A stretch of DNA of 64,000 nucleotides from Iodobacter fluviatilis (GTDB taxonomy: Bacteria > Pseudomonadota > Gammaproteobacteria > Burkholderiales > Chitinibacteraceae), in the NCBI RefSeq assembly GCF_900451195.1, contig NZ_UGHR01000001.1, positions 1,984,001 to 2,048,000 on the forward strand. Direction: 5' to 3'. Each line of letters starts with the position of its first letter. Within the stretch, counting starts at the first letter, position 1. Of this stretch, positions 1 to 8,643 are shown one piece after another. Under the pieces are notes generated by a model. That model saw only the letters and a program-made list of their open reading frames with translations. It ran no database searches and was not told where the DNA came from. The position numbers and the translations under genes were made by a program.

Positions 1-126
1 TTTATATTGCATGGAGGCGAGGGGCTTTTTGGCATCCAGCACTTTAAACGGCCCGTCTAGCACGCCATCTGTCATTGTGCCGCTCAGCTTGCTGCTGCCG
101 CTTGTTAGTTCAAAAGCTTGGGGCAT
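1..126 (-). CDS. Partial MORN/YwqK-like protein (3' end outside window)
   Basis: An open frame starts at an ATG at 124-126 and runs off the left edge after 42 codons. The visible part has the rhythm of a MORN/YwqK-like repeat: a short beta-strand, then G-x-M-x-D-G-V-L-D-G-P-F-K-V-x-D, then a strand ending M-Q-Y-K. Such proteins are often annotated as antitoxin YwqK family and can sit beside VgrG. It lies 240 bp downstream of vgrG on the same strand, so an effector-associated or immunity role is possible. That role is inference. The Shine-Dalgarno sequence is weak and the frame is also open upstream to a TAG near 199, so the start is uncertain. Confidence 0.4.
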   Translation of the reverse strand, partial: MPQAFELTSGSSKLSGTMTDGVLDGPFKVLDAKKPLASMQYK

Positions 127-229
127 GGTGGTCTCGGTGTTTTGTTTTGCATCTTGTTCGCCAGAGCGGGGGCAACCCGCAGCTTGTATTTGCTAAGTAC
201 AAATTTCTGCACCACTTTTGCGCAGTAGC

Positions 230-322
230 TTCCCCCTTTAATAAAGGGGGAGTGAGGGGGATTTGCTTTCGGATTATTTGCGTTTGTCGGAGCCCAATCC
301 CCCTTGTTTCAAAGGGGGGGAT
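230..322. repeat. Paired C-run/G-run inverted repeat between vgrG and the next gene
   Basis: Two copies of a short palindrome of the form TCCCCCTTT-n-AAAGGGGGA lie about 45 bp apart (230-263 and 295-322). They are in opposite overall orientation, so the whole unit can fold on itself. Similar AATCCCCCT...AGGGGGA units are widely dispersed in bacterial genomes. It fills the spacer downstream of vgrG and may act as a weak transcript stop or as a dispersed non-coding element. Confidence 0.6.
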
Positions 323-366
323 CAGTTCATCACACAACTATTTGGGTTTCAATGCACCCAAAAACA

Positions 367-2373
367 TCAATTAATCTTCACCAGCCCGCCTTTAATGGTC
401 AGCATGCCGCCCCCATCCACGGTTTGCTCTGCGCCGCCTTTATTCATCAGGCTAACACCGCCGTCGTTGGTAAGGGTGGTGCCCGCTTTATTATCCAGCG
501 ATGTACCTGCTTGGTTGGTTAGCGCTGTACCGGCTTTATTGGTGAGTGATGTCCCCGCCTGATTGGTGAGCGCGGCGTCGCTCTTGGCGGTGTAAGCGCC
601 GCTGCTTTCTATGCTGATGGTGCCGCTGACTTTGATGCTGAGATTGCCATCCACAGTGATGGAATAATTACCTGTGACTTTTTGCGTCAGATCACCGCCT
701 ACTTCCCGCGCCTCGTCGCCGCCTGCTTTTACGCTGCGCTTGCCTTTGATATCGGTAGTCTCATCCCCCTTGCTCACGGTGAGTGTGCGGTTGCCTTTGG
801 CTATGGTGGTGCTGTCGTTGCCTTCTTCTACGGTGCGGGTGCGGTCGTTTTTTACCGTGCGGATTTCATCGTGGCCTATGGTGTGGGTGGCGTCGTTGAG
901 AATATTGGTTTTCAGGTCTTTTTGCGCTTGCAGAAACACTTCTTCGGCGTCTTTTTTATCTTCAAAACGCAGCTCGTTAAAGCCGCCACCGCCTTTGGAA
1001 GAATTAGTTTTGATGCCAGATTGCGTCTGATTGGCGGGCAGGGCGTAGGGCAGGCTGTTGTCGCCGTTGTACACGCAGCCGGTGACGAGTGGCTTGTCTG
1101 GATCGCCATCAATAAAGGTCACTACCACTTCCTGGCCGATGCGCGGAATAAACTGCGCGCCAAAGGCTTTGCCGCTCCACGCCTGCATCACCCGCACCCA
1201 GCAGGAGCTGGTTTCGTCTTTTTTGCCATCCTGATCCCATGGGAACTGGATCTTGATGCGGCCATATTCGTCAGTCCAGATTTCTTCCCCTGATTTGCCT
1301 ACCACCAGCGCGGTTTGCGTATGCATGCGCGGCTTGGGGGTGAGCCTTGGTGGATGGTAGGGCGTTGCCTTGGGGATGGCGCTGAAGCGGTTGCGGTAAT
1401 GGGTATGGCTGGTGTCGTGCGTAACGGCGGTGACCACCCATTCAATATTGGCGGCGGCATTATCGTGGCCGCTCAGCGTAAAAGTGTGGCCGGGGATCAG
1501 CCAGCGGCAGTCGCTTTCGCCAATAAAGCGCGTCTCCTGGCTGCGTAAACCGGCCACGCGGATTTTGCCCAGCGCATCTCCTTTGGCCTTGGCGGTATAG
1601 CCGCCCGGATGCTCATACACCGAGCGTGCGCCATCCACCGCCTTGGTCTGCGAATAAAGCGAAGTGCTGGCGGTGGTGAATTCGTAATCGCTGGTGTTGT
1701 AAGCGGTGGAAACCGCCTGCTGGCACAGCTCGCCACTGCGGATGCCGTGCAGCTCCCGTCCGCCCATATCCTGCCCCAGCCAAGCGATGCTGCTGGCATT
1801 GGGGCAGGCAGGGAAGGCATCGTTGCTATCGGCCAGCACCAGCGTGTGCTTGCCGTCGGCATGGGTAAAAAACCAGAAAATCCCCTCGTCTTCCAGTAGG
1901 CGGGAAACAAAGGCAAAATCGCTCTCGCCATACTGCACGCAGTACTCACGCGGATCATAAGTGGCATCGAGTTTGAGCGAATAATCGCTAAAGCCATGCA
2001 CAGCAAACACCGCCTTCACAATATCCGGCACGCTTTTGGCCTGAAACACGCGGTTATTACTCGCCAGCGTCAGCCACCACAGCCAGGGGCGCAGCGTCAG
2101 GCTGTATTTATCTACCGTGGCGTCCCCCGGCAACTGCCGAATCTCCGCACACAACATATCCAGCGGCCGCGTTTTAGTATCGTGCCTAAGGGTGACAGTC
2201 AGATGCGTGGCAATTGCCGCATCCATGGTGAGCGCGGTGCCGCTATAGCCCGCCAGCGTCATCGTCCCTAACTGATTCAAACCCTCATCCCCCGACACAC
2301 CATCGGGGTAAAGATCCGCCAGGGCAGAGGCGGATAGGGAGATTGAGGTGGCTGTGTCGGTGGGGCGGGTCAT
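367..2373 (-). CDS. vgrG: Type VI secretion spike protein VgrG (TssI)
   Basis: VgrG forms the trimeric spike at the tip of the Hcp tube. The N-terminal gp27-like part includes the block Y-G-E-S-D-F-A-F-V-S-R-L-L-E-D-E-G-I-F-W near residue 150. The gp5/OB part carries W-T-D-E-Y-G-R-I-K-I-Q-F-P-W-D and W-V-R-V-M-Q-A-W-S-G, and I-G-Q-E-V-V-V-x-F-x-D-G-D-P-D-K-P follows. The C-terminus is a repetitive beta-helix, with alternating L-T-N-Q-A-G-T-S and L-T-N-K-A-G-T-A units. No extra effector domain follows the repeat, so this is a structural VgrG. I chose the ATG at 2373; a TTG five codons upstream is also open. It lies downstream of clpV and three small genes on the same strand. Confidence 0.95.
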   Translation of the reverse strand: MTRPTDTATSISLSASALADLYPDGVSGDEGLNQLGTMTLAGYSGTALTMDAAIATHLTVTLRHDTKTRPLDMLCAEIRQLPGDATVDKYSLTLRPWLWWLTLASNNRVFQAKSVPDIVKAVFAVHGFSDYSLKLDATYDPREYCVQYGESDFAFVSRLLEDEGIFWFFTHADGKHTLVLADSNDAFPACPNASSIAWLGQDMGGRELHGIRSGELCQQAVSTAYNTSDYEFTTASTSLYSQTKAVDGARSVYEHPGGYTAKAKGDALGKIRVAGLRSQETRFIGESDCRWLIPGHTFTLSGHDNAAANIEWVVTAVTHDTSHTHYRNRFSAIPKATPYHPPRLTPKPRMHTQTALVVGKSGEEIWTDEYGRIKIQFPWDQDGKKDETSSCWVRVMQAWSGKAFGAQFIPRIGQEVVVTFIDGDPDKPLVTGCVYNGDNSLPYALPANQTQSGIKTNSSKGGGGFNELRFEDKKDAEEVFLQAQKDLKTNILNDATHTIGHDEIRTVKNDRTRTVEEGNDSTTIAKGNRTLTVSKGDETTDIKGKRSVKAGGDEAREVGGDLTQKVTGNYSITVDGNLSIKVSGTISIESSGAYTAKSDAALTNQAGTSLTNKAGTALTNQAGTSLDNKAGTTLTNDGGVSLMNKGGAEQTVDGGGMLTIKGGLVKIN

Positions 2374-2430
2374 GGGCTGGTTCTGCAAGAATGATTAGAG
2401 ATTGAATAATGGAATATGAATAGCAATGGG

Positions 2431-2955
2431 TTAAACAGTGATGAGCTGATAACCATTGATAGTATAAAGATTGAGATTGGCTAATCTTTGCGCCAGAGGC
2501 TGTTGTCGAAAATTTCGCCCATCTTGATAGCGCATCAGCTGTAATTGGCCGCTATCAACATCAAACATTACATCAATACCACGCTCGCAACTGCTGGAAA
2601 GAAAATCGACGCGATTAGCCCAGGGAAACTGGATGTAATCACTCCAGCCTGCTAAATCCTGACCATCTCCAATATTCCCAAACACAGCAGCTCTTAGGAC
2701 TGTTGCTCCGTTTAATTGTTGTATCAAATCTTGAAATGCATTTTGATGAGATGTGGGTGAATAATCATTTTGATAAAAGCCATTAATATGCCCGGCAAAA
2801 ACAGTGTTGTTAGGCAGCTGACAAATAACACCAAGGCATGAATCAACATGGGGGAAAATAATGTGATGGCCCAGTCCGGCACGAATTGTAAAGTGCCAAT
2901 CATAATAATCACGGCCAACTAAATCATGGGCGGGTTCTACACAGTTAAAAAACAT
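2431..2955 (-). CDS. Unknown 174-aa protein next to vgrG, candidate T6SS cargo
   Basis: I do not recognise a family with confidence. There is no signal peptide or membrane segment. The central stretch has a serine-cysteine pair at C40 followed 16 residues later by H56, inside a beta-rich context (H-I-I-F-P-H-V-D-S-C-L-G-V-I-C, then V-F-A-G-H). This spacing resembles the Cys/His pair of the CNF1/CheD/BLF1 deamidase fold, but that is only a hypothesis. The start has an AAGGT Shine-Dalgarno about 8 nt upstream. It lies directly upstream of vgrG on the same strand, where effector or immunity genes are common. Confidence 0.6.
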   Translation of the reverse strand: MFFNCVEPAHDLVGRDYYDWHFTIRAGLGHHIIFPHVDSCLGVICQLPNNTVFAGHINGFYQNDYSPTSHQNAFQDLIQQLNGATVLRAAVFGNIGDGQDLAGWSDYIQFPWANRVDFLSSSCERGIDVMFDVDSGQLQLMRYQDGRNFRQQPLAQRLANLNLYTINGYQLITV

Positions 2956-3024
2956 GGCTTTACCTTTTTAATTAGCGTGAATATGTATTTCATAAACAAT
3001 AAAGTGTGACGGTTCTTATTTTTA

Positions 3025-3513
3025 TTAGTACGTTGATCCGTCGCTGGTTGCATCCCAGTCCCAAGTGAAAATATCGCCCATTGCCGAATCAATATCGCTT
3101 TGTGATGCGCCAGATTCAGTGTAGTAGCCAAACTTTCCTGCTTTAGTGTAATAGTCATTGTGGCTAAAAACACCAATGGGAATGCCGGAGCCAAATACTC
3201 TTTCTATTAATAAGGGGACACGATATGCACAGCCTCCATCTTTGCTACATGGCAATATTTTGCAATCCGTTACAATGATTGCTTTAGAGTTGGGCCTTGC
3301 AATGAGTCTGCTCTGGGACCAAAAGACCTGATCAGGGTGCTTGCTGCTGTTTTTTTCAAGCCCGGCGCTGCCACATTCCGCGCCGATAGGATGGCTTATA
3401 CACTTACTGCCTTCCCACCATAGCCAATGCGCAATATATCGCACACCGCCTGTTTCATAATCTGCAACATTTGAATAGAGCACTGAGGCTTGGTAGCGTT
3501 CTTTGTCTTCCAT
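3025..3513 (-). CDS. Unknown 162-aa cysteine-containing protein, candidate T6SS cargo
   Basis: The start is the ATG at 3511-3513, preceded by GGAGGT with ideal spacing; the ATG 12 nt further upstream overlaps that Shine-Dalgarno and is unlikely to be used. There is no signal peptide. Residues 59-61 (His-Pro-Asp) are followed by a strand and then by T-D-C-K-I-L-P-C (C89) and a second cysteine (C95). This loosely matches the H-x-E and P-C-x(n)-C zinc signature of toxin deaminases, but Asp stands where Glu is expected. It is one of three small genes between clpV and vgrG. The function is unproven. Confidence 0.6.
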   Translation of the reverse strand: MEDKERYQASVLYSNVADYETGGVRYIAHWLWWEGSKCISHPIGAECGSAGLEKNSSKHPDQVFWSQSRLIARPNSKAIIVTDCKILPCSKDGGCAYRVPLLIERVFGSGIPIGVFSHNDYYTKAGKFGYYTESGASQSDIDSAMGDIFTWDWDATSDGSTY

Positions 3514-3710
3514 GGGGACCTCCATTCAGTCTTAATTATTGGCAAATTTGAATTCATGGGTGACTGGTGCGCCGTGTGCGTAGTCAATGATTGAAAATCA
3601 AGTGCGCAAAAGTGTAGCAAGCAAGGGCGTAGGCAGAACAAAGCTTGCGCGGGACGCTCAAGTCTTTGTGCGTCACTATTGACGGAAAGGGCTAATGGGT
3701 GACCCTTTGC

Positions 3711-4217
3711 CTACCAATGTTCCCGGCACGCTATCCAATCAACATCTGTTACACCGGGGCAATTCGCTATATCGCTCAGGGTCACTACGGCTCTAGGGTA
3801 ATCTCCACCACCTTGAACAGCTGGTAAATTGACATACATAGGATTTATGGTATTGGGCTCAGGGTTCCCCCATCGTTGGCTTCCGAGTGCTTGAAGAATT
3901 GGCCTGATATAATTTTCTCCTCTTCTTCCGTTCAATTCTTCTAGGAAGATACCATTCGATATACCCAAACCAGCATATGGAAGGCCATAATAATCTTGAC
4001 ACATCTGACCTCCGAAAATTACATGATGGTATACGCCGCCTAGAGCTTCACCTCTCATTCTTTGATTGGATATATGCCATCCAGTCTCATTATCAAGTAT
4101 TCCACCATCCAATACATAGAAATGAATTGATATACCTACTGGAACCAGAAATGGGCCAGGGTGAGCGGGGAAACCAATAACGCGCCCACCGTGGCAGTTA
4201 ACTATAATTCTTGGCAT
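3711..4217 (-). CDS. Stv-like putative adhesin domain protein (168 aa)
   Basis: The N-terminus reads as a strand followed by N-C-H-G-G-R, then P-F-L-V-P-V-G-x-S-I-H-F-Y-V-x-D-G-G-I-L-D. This resembles the Stv-type putative adhesin domain found in polymorphic-toxin and secretion loci, where an H-G-G motif and an F-Y strand recur. There is no signal peptide, so export, if any, would be by another route such as the adjacent T6SS. An AGGTGA Shine-Dalgarno lies 9 nt upstream. It is the first gene after clpV on the minus strand, separated by 194 bp. Family assignment is from memory of motif shape and is tentative. Confidence 0.5.
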   Translation of the reverse strand: MPRIIVNCHGGRVIGFPAHPGPFLVPVGISIHFYVLDGGILDNETGWHISNQRMRGEALGGVYHHVIFGGQMCQDYYGLPYAGLGISNGIFLEELNGRRGENYIRPILQALGSQRWGNPEPNTINPMYVNLPAVQGGGDYPRAVVTLSDIANCPGVTDVDWIACREHW

Positions 4218-4411
4218 TCTAATTTCACCTGAGTTTAAAGTTTAAAAATGGCACTAAGTCTGATCTCGCGACCTCAAAATTAAGCTGCTGACTAACTCCG
4301 TATTTAAGCAAAAGCCATATAAAAGTATGGGGTCATATATGAAACAAATCAGGATCAGATCTTTTACGTGGCAATTCCCTCTCCTCCCATAAAAACTTTA
4401 AATGTCAACCA

Positions 4412-6979
4412 TCACTCCAACACCCATTCCGCCAATTTCCCCACTACCTCTCCCATCAAAACATTATCCACATCCCTCGCTCCCGCTCCCCGGCATCTTG
4501 CCAATACCGCCGCGACTATCCCGCTTTCAAATTCAAATGTTTTACCCGTCGCATCCGTATAGCGTTTTTTTAATTTGGCTAATTTGGCTTTGACTATTTC
4601 GCTGAGAATGGCGTCGTCTAGGGCGCGGTAGGGCACGACGGTCATGCGGGCTAGAAAAGCGGGCCGGAAGGATTGCAGTAGGGTGTGGCGCAAGTCGTCG
4701 GCGAATTGGGTGGTAGCGAAATTTTGTGGGGGCGTGTCGATAATCAGCTCGGCCCCTACATTGCTGGTGGCGAGGATGACGGTGTTTTTAAAATCGACCA
4801 CAAGGCCGCTGCCGTCTTCCATCATGCCTTTATCAAATACGTTGTAAAACGCTTCCAGCACATCGGGGTGGGCTTTTTCGATTTCGTCCAACAAGACCAC
4901 GCAGTAAGGTTTGCGCCGCACCGCTTCGGTGAGCACGCCGCCGCTGCCGTAGCCCACATAGCCGGGCGGTGCGCCTTTTAGCTGGCTGACGGTGTGGGCT
5001 TCTTGGTATTCAGACAAATTAATGGTCACCAGATTGCGCTCGCCGCCGTAGAGCGCATCGGCCAGCGCGTAGGCGGTTTCGGTTTTGCCGACCCCAGTGG
5101 GGCCGGGCAGCAGAAATACGCCGACCGGTTTAGCCGGGTCGGTCAGGCCCGCGCGATAAGCCTGAATGCGGCTGGCGATGGTATCCAGCGCGCTTTGCTG
5201 GCCGACAATCCTTTGCCCCATGCGCTTGGCGAGGGTGCGGATGGCGTAGGCCTCGTCGGCCAGCATTTTGCCAACCGGAATCCCTGTCCAGCCTGCAATC
5301 ACGGCGGCAACGGTGCGCGAATCCACATGGGCGGGCACCATGGTGTCGTCTTGGCGGATGGTGTCCAGCCCGCTTTCCAGCCGTTTGATGGTGGCGGGCA
5401 GGTCGGTAAACAACTCTTCTTCATCGCTGCTGCGTGGCTGTTGCTTGGCTAATTTGATTAAGGCAGCGTGGGCGCTGAGTAGCTCCACCACGGCGGCTTT
5501 TTCTTCCTGCCAGCGGTTTTCTAATTCTTGAATCTGCGCTTTAAGCTGGCCATGCTCGGCTTGTAAAGCGGTGATGCGCTCTTGGTGCGGTGCACCGGTG
5601 AGTTGCTCGCGCTCTAGTCGATTGAGTTCGTCGTTAATGGCGTTTTGCCGGTGGCGGGCGCTTTCTAGTTGCGGCGGCACATCGTGCTGGGCCAGCGCCA
5701 CGCGGGCGCAGGCGGTGTCGAGCACGCTGATGGCTTTGTCGGGTAATTGTCGGCCGGTGATATAGCGGTGTGATAGTTTTACCGCGTCGCAAATAGCTGC
5801 ATCCAGCACATACACACCGTGGTGCTGCTCCAGCTCAGCCGCCACGCCACGCAGCATTTCGATGGCGGTGGCCTCGTCTGGCTCCTCTACTTGCACCAGT
5901 TGAAAACGCCTTGCCAGCGCCGGGTCTTTTTCAAAGTATTTTTTGTATTCCAGCCATGTGGTGGCGGCGATGGTGCGCAGCTCGCCACGGGCCAAGGCGG
6001 GTTTGAGTAGGTTGGCGGCATCGTTTTGCCCTTCGGCCGCGCCAGCACCCACCAGCGTATGCGCTTCATCAATAAATAAAATAATCGGGATTTCTGAGTT
6101 TTTAACCGCTTCGATCACACTTTTTAAGCGCTGCTCAAACTCGCCTTTCAGGCTGGCGCCCGCTTGCAGCAGGCCTAAATCTAATACACGCAGTGCCACG
6201 TTTTTAAGTGCGGGCGGTACTTCGCCTGCGGCGATTCTGAGTGCTAGGCCTTCTACCACCGCCGTTTTGCCCACGCCCGGTGCGCCCACCAAAATAGGGT
6301 TGTTTTGCCTGCGCCGCAGCAAGATATCGATGGCCTGACGGATTTCGCCATCTCGCCCAACAATCGGATCAATCTTGCCTGCGCGCGCATCGGCGCATAA
6401 GTCTTGTGTGTATTGGCTGAGCACGCTGTTTTCTGGCGCATTGGGTATGTTGCCAGTGGTTGCAGCGGCGGGCTGCTGCCCGGCTTCTTTGGCGGGTGCA
6501 GGTGGCGCTTCGCAGGAGGCGGCGCTCCAGTTACTCAGCTCGCTGCGCAGGGTGTCGCGGTTAATGCTGAGTAAGGATGAAACGCCATTGAGCAGCAGGC
6601 TGCGCAGTTCTTCATTTTCTAAAATAGCCAGCAGCAGCATGCCGGAGCGCACTCGCTGATTGTGACTGACAGTGGCGTAAACCACGGCGCTTTCTAAAAG
6701 CTTAACGGTGTGCGTGGCAAAGGCCGGGGTGCGGGTGTTGCCGCGTTTAAAGCGCTCCAGCGCGGTGTTGATTTCGGTGTTGAGCGCATCACGGCTGATG
6801 CCGCAGCGTGGCAAAATGGCGGCCAGATCACCTGCTTCGATATCGATCAGCTCCAGCAGCAGATGTTCTATTTCGATATAAAAATGTGTTTGTACCAGGC
6901 AGCGCTGGGCGGCGCGCTCCAGTGCTTCGCGGCAGGGCATGTTCAGCAGGGCAATCAGGGCGCTTAAATCCAGGCTCAT
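4412..6979 (-). CDS. tssH: T6SS AAA+ unfoldase ClpV (TssH)
   Basis: This 855-residue ATPase disassembles the contracted TssB-TssC sheath so that its subunits can be reused. It has an N-terminal Clp-N domain (about 1-150), then AAA-1 with Walker A G-A-P-G-V-G-K-T and Walker B I-I-L-F-I-D-E-A-H, a coiled middle segment rich in E/Q/L, then AAA-2 with G-P-T-G-V-G-K-T-E-T and V-V-L-L-D-E-I-E-K-A-H-P-D-V. The variable N-domain and the T6SS context separate it from ClpB. Its ATG overlaps the tssG stop by 4 nt (ATGA), which implies translational coupling. Confidence 0.97.
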   Translation of the reverse strand: MSLDLSALIALLNMPCREALERAAQRCLVQTHFYIEIEHLLLELIDIEAGDLAAILPRCGISRDALNTEINTALERFKRGNTRTPAFATHTVKLLESAVVYATVSHNQRVRSGMLLLAILENEELRSLLLNGVSSLLSINRDTLRSELSNWSAASCEAPPAPAKEAGQQPAAATTGNIPNAPENSVLSQYTQDLCADARAGKIDPIVGRDGEIRQAIDILLRRRQNNPILVGAPGVGKTAVVEGLALRIAAGEVPPALKNVALRVLDLGLLQAGASLKGEFEQRLKSVIEAVKNSEIPIILFIDEAHTLVGAGAAEGQNDAANLLKPALARGELRTIAATTWLEYKKYFEKDPALARRFQLVQVEEPDEATAIEMLRGVAAELEQHHGVYVLDAAICDAVKLSHRYITGRQLPDKAISVLDTACARVALAQHDVPPQLESARHRQNAINDELNRLEREQLTGAPHQERITALQAEHGQLKAQIQELENRWQEEKAAVVELLSAHAALIKLAKQQPRSSDEEELFTDLPATIKRLESGLDTIRQDDTMVPAHVDSRTVAAVIAGWTGIPVGKMLADEAYAIRTLAKRMGQRIVGQQSALDTIASRIQAYRAGLTDPAKPVGVFLLPGPTGVGKTETAYALADALYGGERNLVTINLSEYQEAHTVSQLKGAPPGYVGYGSGGVLTEAVRRKPYCVVLLDEIEKAHPDVLEAFYNVFDKGMMEDGSGLVVDFKNTVILATSNVGAELIIDTPPQNFATTQFADDLRHTLLQSFRPAFLARMTVVPYRALDDAILSEIVKAKLAKLKKRYTDATGKTFEFESGIVAAVLARCRGAGARDVDNVLMGEVVGKLAEWVLE

Positions 6980-8115
6980 AGTGTGGCTGCCGTTTTAGGG
7001 GCAATTTGGCATTGCCGGGGGGTATTGCTTGAGCCGCCCAACCACGTGGTCTGGCCGAGTAAAAAGGGCGTGCCGGTTTTGGATAGCGGGCGGGCAGGGG
7101 ATTCTTTGCTGCCGTCGCTGGCTGTTTTGGCATCAGGGGAGAGTTTTAATACCAGCCTGCAACGCATCTCTGGCCCAAAATAAAACGCCGCCAGCGCCAT
7201 CAGCTTGTCGTAAAGCTTGCCTGTGGGCAGATAGGCTAGATATTTATCTAAAGACAGCGGGCCAAGGGTGAGGGTAATGCCTGCGTGTTCGTCCCAGATT
7301 CGCTTACCTGCCACGGCATTGTGGCCCAGCGTATTGTTTTTTTGCCCCAGCAGGCTGAGGTGTGATGCGGGCAGATTGCTCCAAGCGCCGTCAAATTGCC
7401 TGATCGTCAGCGCATCGCCCCAGTAGCTGGCAACCAGCGCTTTAAAACCCTCTACCGAGCGGCGACGATTAGCAAGGATGGGTACGCGTGCCAGTAAGGC
7501 TTGATCACTGATCTGCTGGCGATTGTGTAAGGGCTTGGGCAGGATGCCTGCCAGTGCGCGCAGCAGCGGCTGTACGGCACTGCGATCCGGCGGGGTAAAT
7601 GGCGCGGCAATACGATGCTTGCCCTGCACCCGATACAGCTGGCCGAGGATGCGCTGATGAAATAAATCCAAAAAAGCTGCCGGAGCATAATCTTTTTGTA
7701 AGCGCCGCCCTTGCAGCCATTCCTGATAAACATAGGGCAGCGGGCCATCAGGGCCACCTAGGCCAAAATGGCAGGCTTGTAATTCTAGCTGGCTGGCGTG
7801 CGAGCGCCGCTTTACAGGCTTGCTTTTGAGGCTAAGTTTGAAGGTTTTAGTGCTGGCCCTGAAGCAAAGGCGAGGGCTGGTTTTGCTGAGCGAGGCCAGT
7901 GCGCTGGGGTAAAACAGCGGGTAGAGCGGCCCGCTTAAACGCACCGTTTCTTGGCGGGGGTCCAGCCCTGTACCCAGCGGCGTTTTGCGCGGGTAGCATT
8001 TTTCCAGCAGCGCCAGCGCCTGAGCAAACTCAAAGCGATAGGGCGCGGCGAAGAGCTCGTTGATGAGGGTGTTAGCAGGCATGTTTGTTTCTGCTTTGCA
8101 TGCGGCATGGCTCAT
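6976..8115 (-). CDS. tssG: T6SS baseplate subunit TssG
   Basis: TssG joins TssF in the baseplate wedge. The 379-aa protein has the family hallmarks: an N-terminal helix F-E-F-A-Q-A-L-A-L-L-E, then R-L-S-G-P-L-Y-P-L-F-Y-P, and F-G-L-G-G-P-D-G-P-L-P. The C-terminal half includes L-G-P-L-S-L-D-K-Y-L-A-Y-L-P. It overlaps tssH by 4 nt. The first ATG has little Shine-Dalgarno support and a second ATG at 8082 is also possible. Upstream is a 528-bp spacer containing dispersed repeats, so tssG may rely on read-through from tssF. Confidence 0.93.
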   Translation of the reverse strand: MSHAACKAETNMPANTLINELFAAPYRFEFAQALALLEKCYPRKTPLGTGLDPRQETVRLSGPLYPLFYPSALASLSKTSPRLCFRASTKTFKLSLKSKPVKRRSHASQLELQACHFGLGGPDGPLPYVYQEWLQGRRLQKDYAPAAFLDLFHQRILGQLYRVQGKHRIAAPFTPPDRSAVQPLLRALAGILPKPLHNRQQISDQALLARVPILANRRRSVEGFKALVASYWGDALTIRQFDGAWSNLPASHLSLLGQKNNTLGHNAVAGKRIWDEHAGITLTLGPLSLDKYLAYLPTGKLYDKLMALAAFYFGPEMRCRLVLKLSPDAKTASDGSKESPARPLSKTGTPFLLGQTTWLGGSSNTPRQCQIAPKTAATL

Positions 8116-8264
8116 GGTTTATGGGGTGCGTTTCCAGTTGATGTTTCTCATCAGATGGCCGCGCACGTGCAAGTTTTGAATCATCTTAGGGCGGGTGCAA
8201 CCCGCCGTTTTTGGTCTTTTTCGTATGTTTCGTGTTTGCTAATTAAAATTAAAAAAACCTTAAA

Positions 8265-8510
8265 AAGATCTTTTTAGTGCCTTCGGTACAGTGTTTTGGT
8301 GCGGTAGCCACCGCGGGGGCCTTCCTTTCTTGCTTCGCCAAGAAACGAAGCCAAAGAAGGCGACCCCACGAAACACGAAGGCCCCTGCGCTGCGGACAAT
8401 CGAGTCGGCGGCGGGCGGGATTGGCTCGTTCCTCGCTCCCTTGCCGAAACCCCGCCCCGCTTGTTCCTCACTCCGGCGTGTTTCAAGGGGAGATTTAAGC
8501 CCCGTGCCAT
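8265..8510 (+). repeat. 240-bp dispersed repeat, copy 1
   Basis: This copy begins AAAGATCTTTTTAGTGCC and ends GGGGAGATTTAAGCCCCGTG. The same sequence recurs at 10474-10720 and, with central divergence, at 14863-15105, always in the same orientation. Its core contains an imperfect palindrome around TTGCTTCGCCAAGAAACGAA. Short frames on both strands are by-products of its GC-rich composition and are not credible genes. It occupies the tssG/tssF spacer. Confidence 0.85.
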
Positions 8511-8583
8511 GAATCGCGATAAAAATTGCTTTAGTTGAAAATGCTCAAAAACTCAAATAAATAGCTCAACTCAAAAAGGGCTT

Positions 8584-8630
8584 TCTCCGTGAAACTCTGT
8601 GTTCTCTGTAGTTCAAGATTTGGGTTTTCA
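8584..8630 (+). repeat. CTCCGTGAAACTCTGTG-type dispersed repeat, copy 1
   Basis: The motif runs from TCCGTGAAACTCTGTG to GTTCAAGATTTGGGTTTT. Close copies occur at 10801-10857 and 28001-28057, and a degenerate paired form at 37478-37575. It follows the 240-bp repeat by about 75 nt here and again in the next spacer. No coding function is visible. Confidence 0.75.
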
Positions 8631-8643
8631 TCTCTTGATAAAT

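Noticed and set aside
3650..3712. AAAGGG...CCCTTT hairpin after the Stv-like gene as terminator
   Set aside because: Weak short stem with a long loop and no T-run on the minus strand.
8274..8512. Open frames of 70-80 codons on both strands in the 240-bp repeat (also 10428-10786 and 14781-15167)
   Set aside because: They follow the repeat, not codon structure; different copies break or shift the frames, and there is no Shine-Dalgarno.
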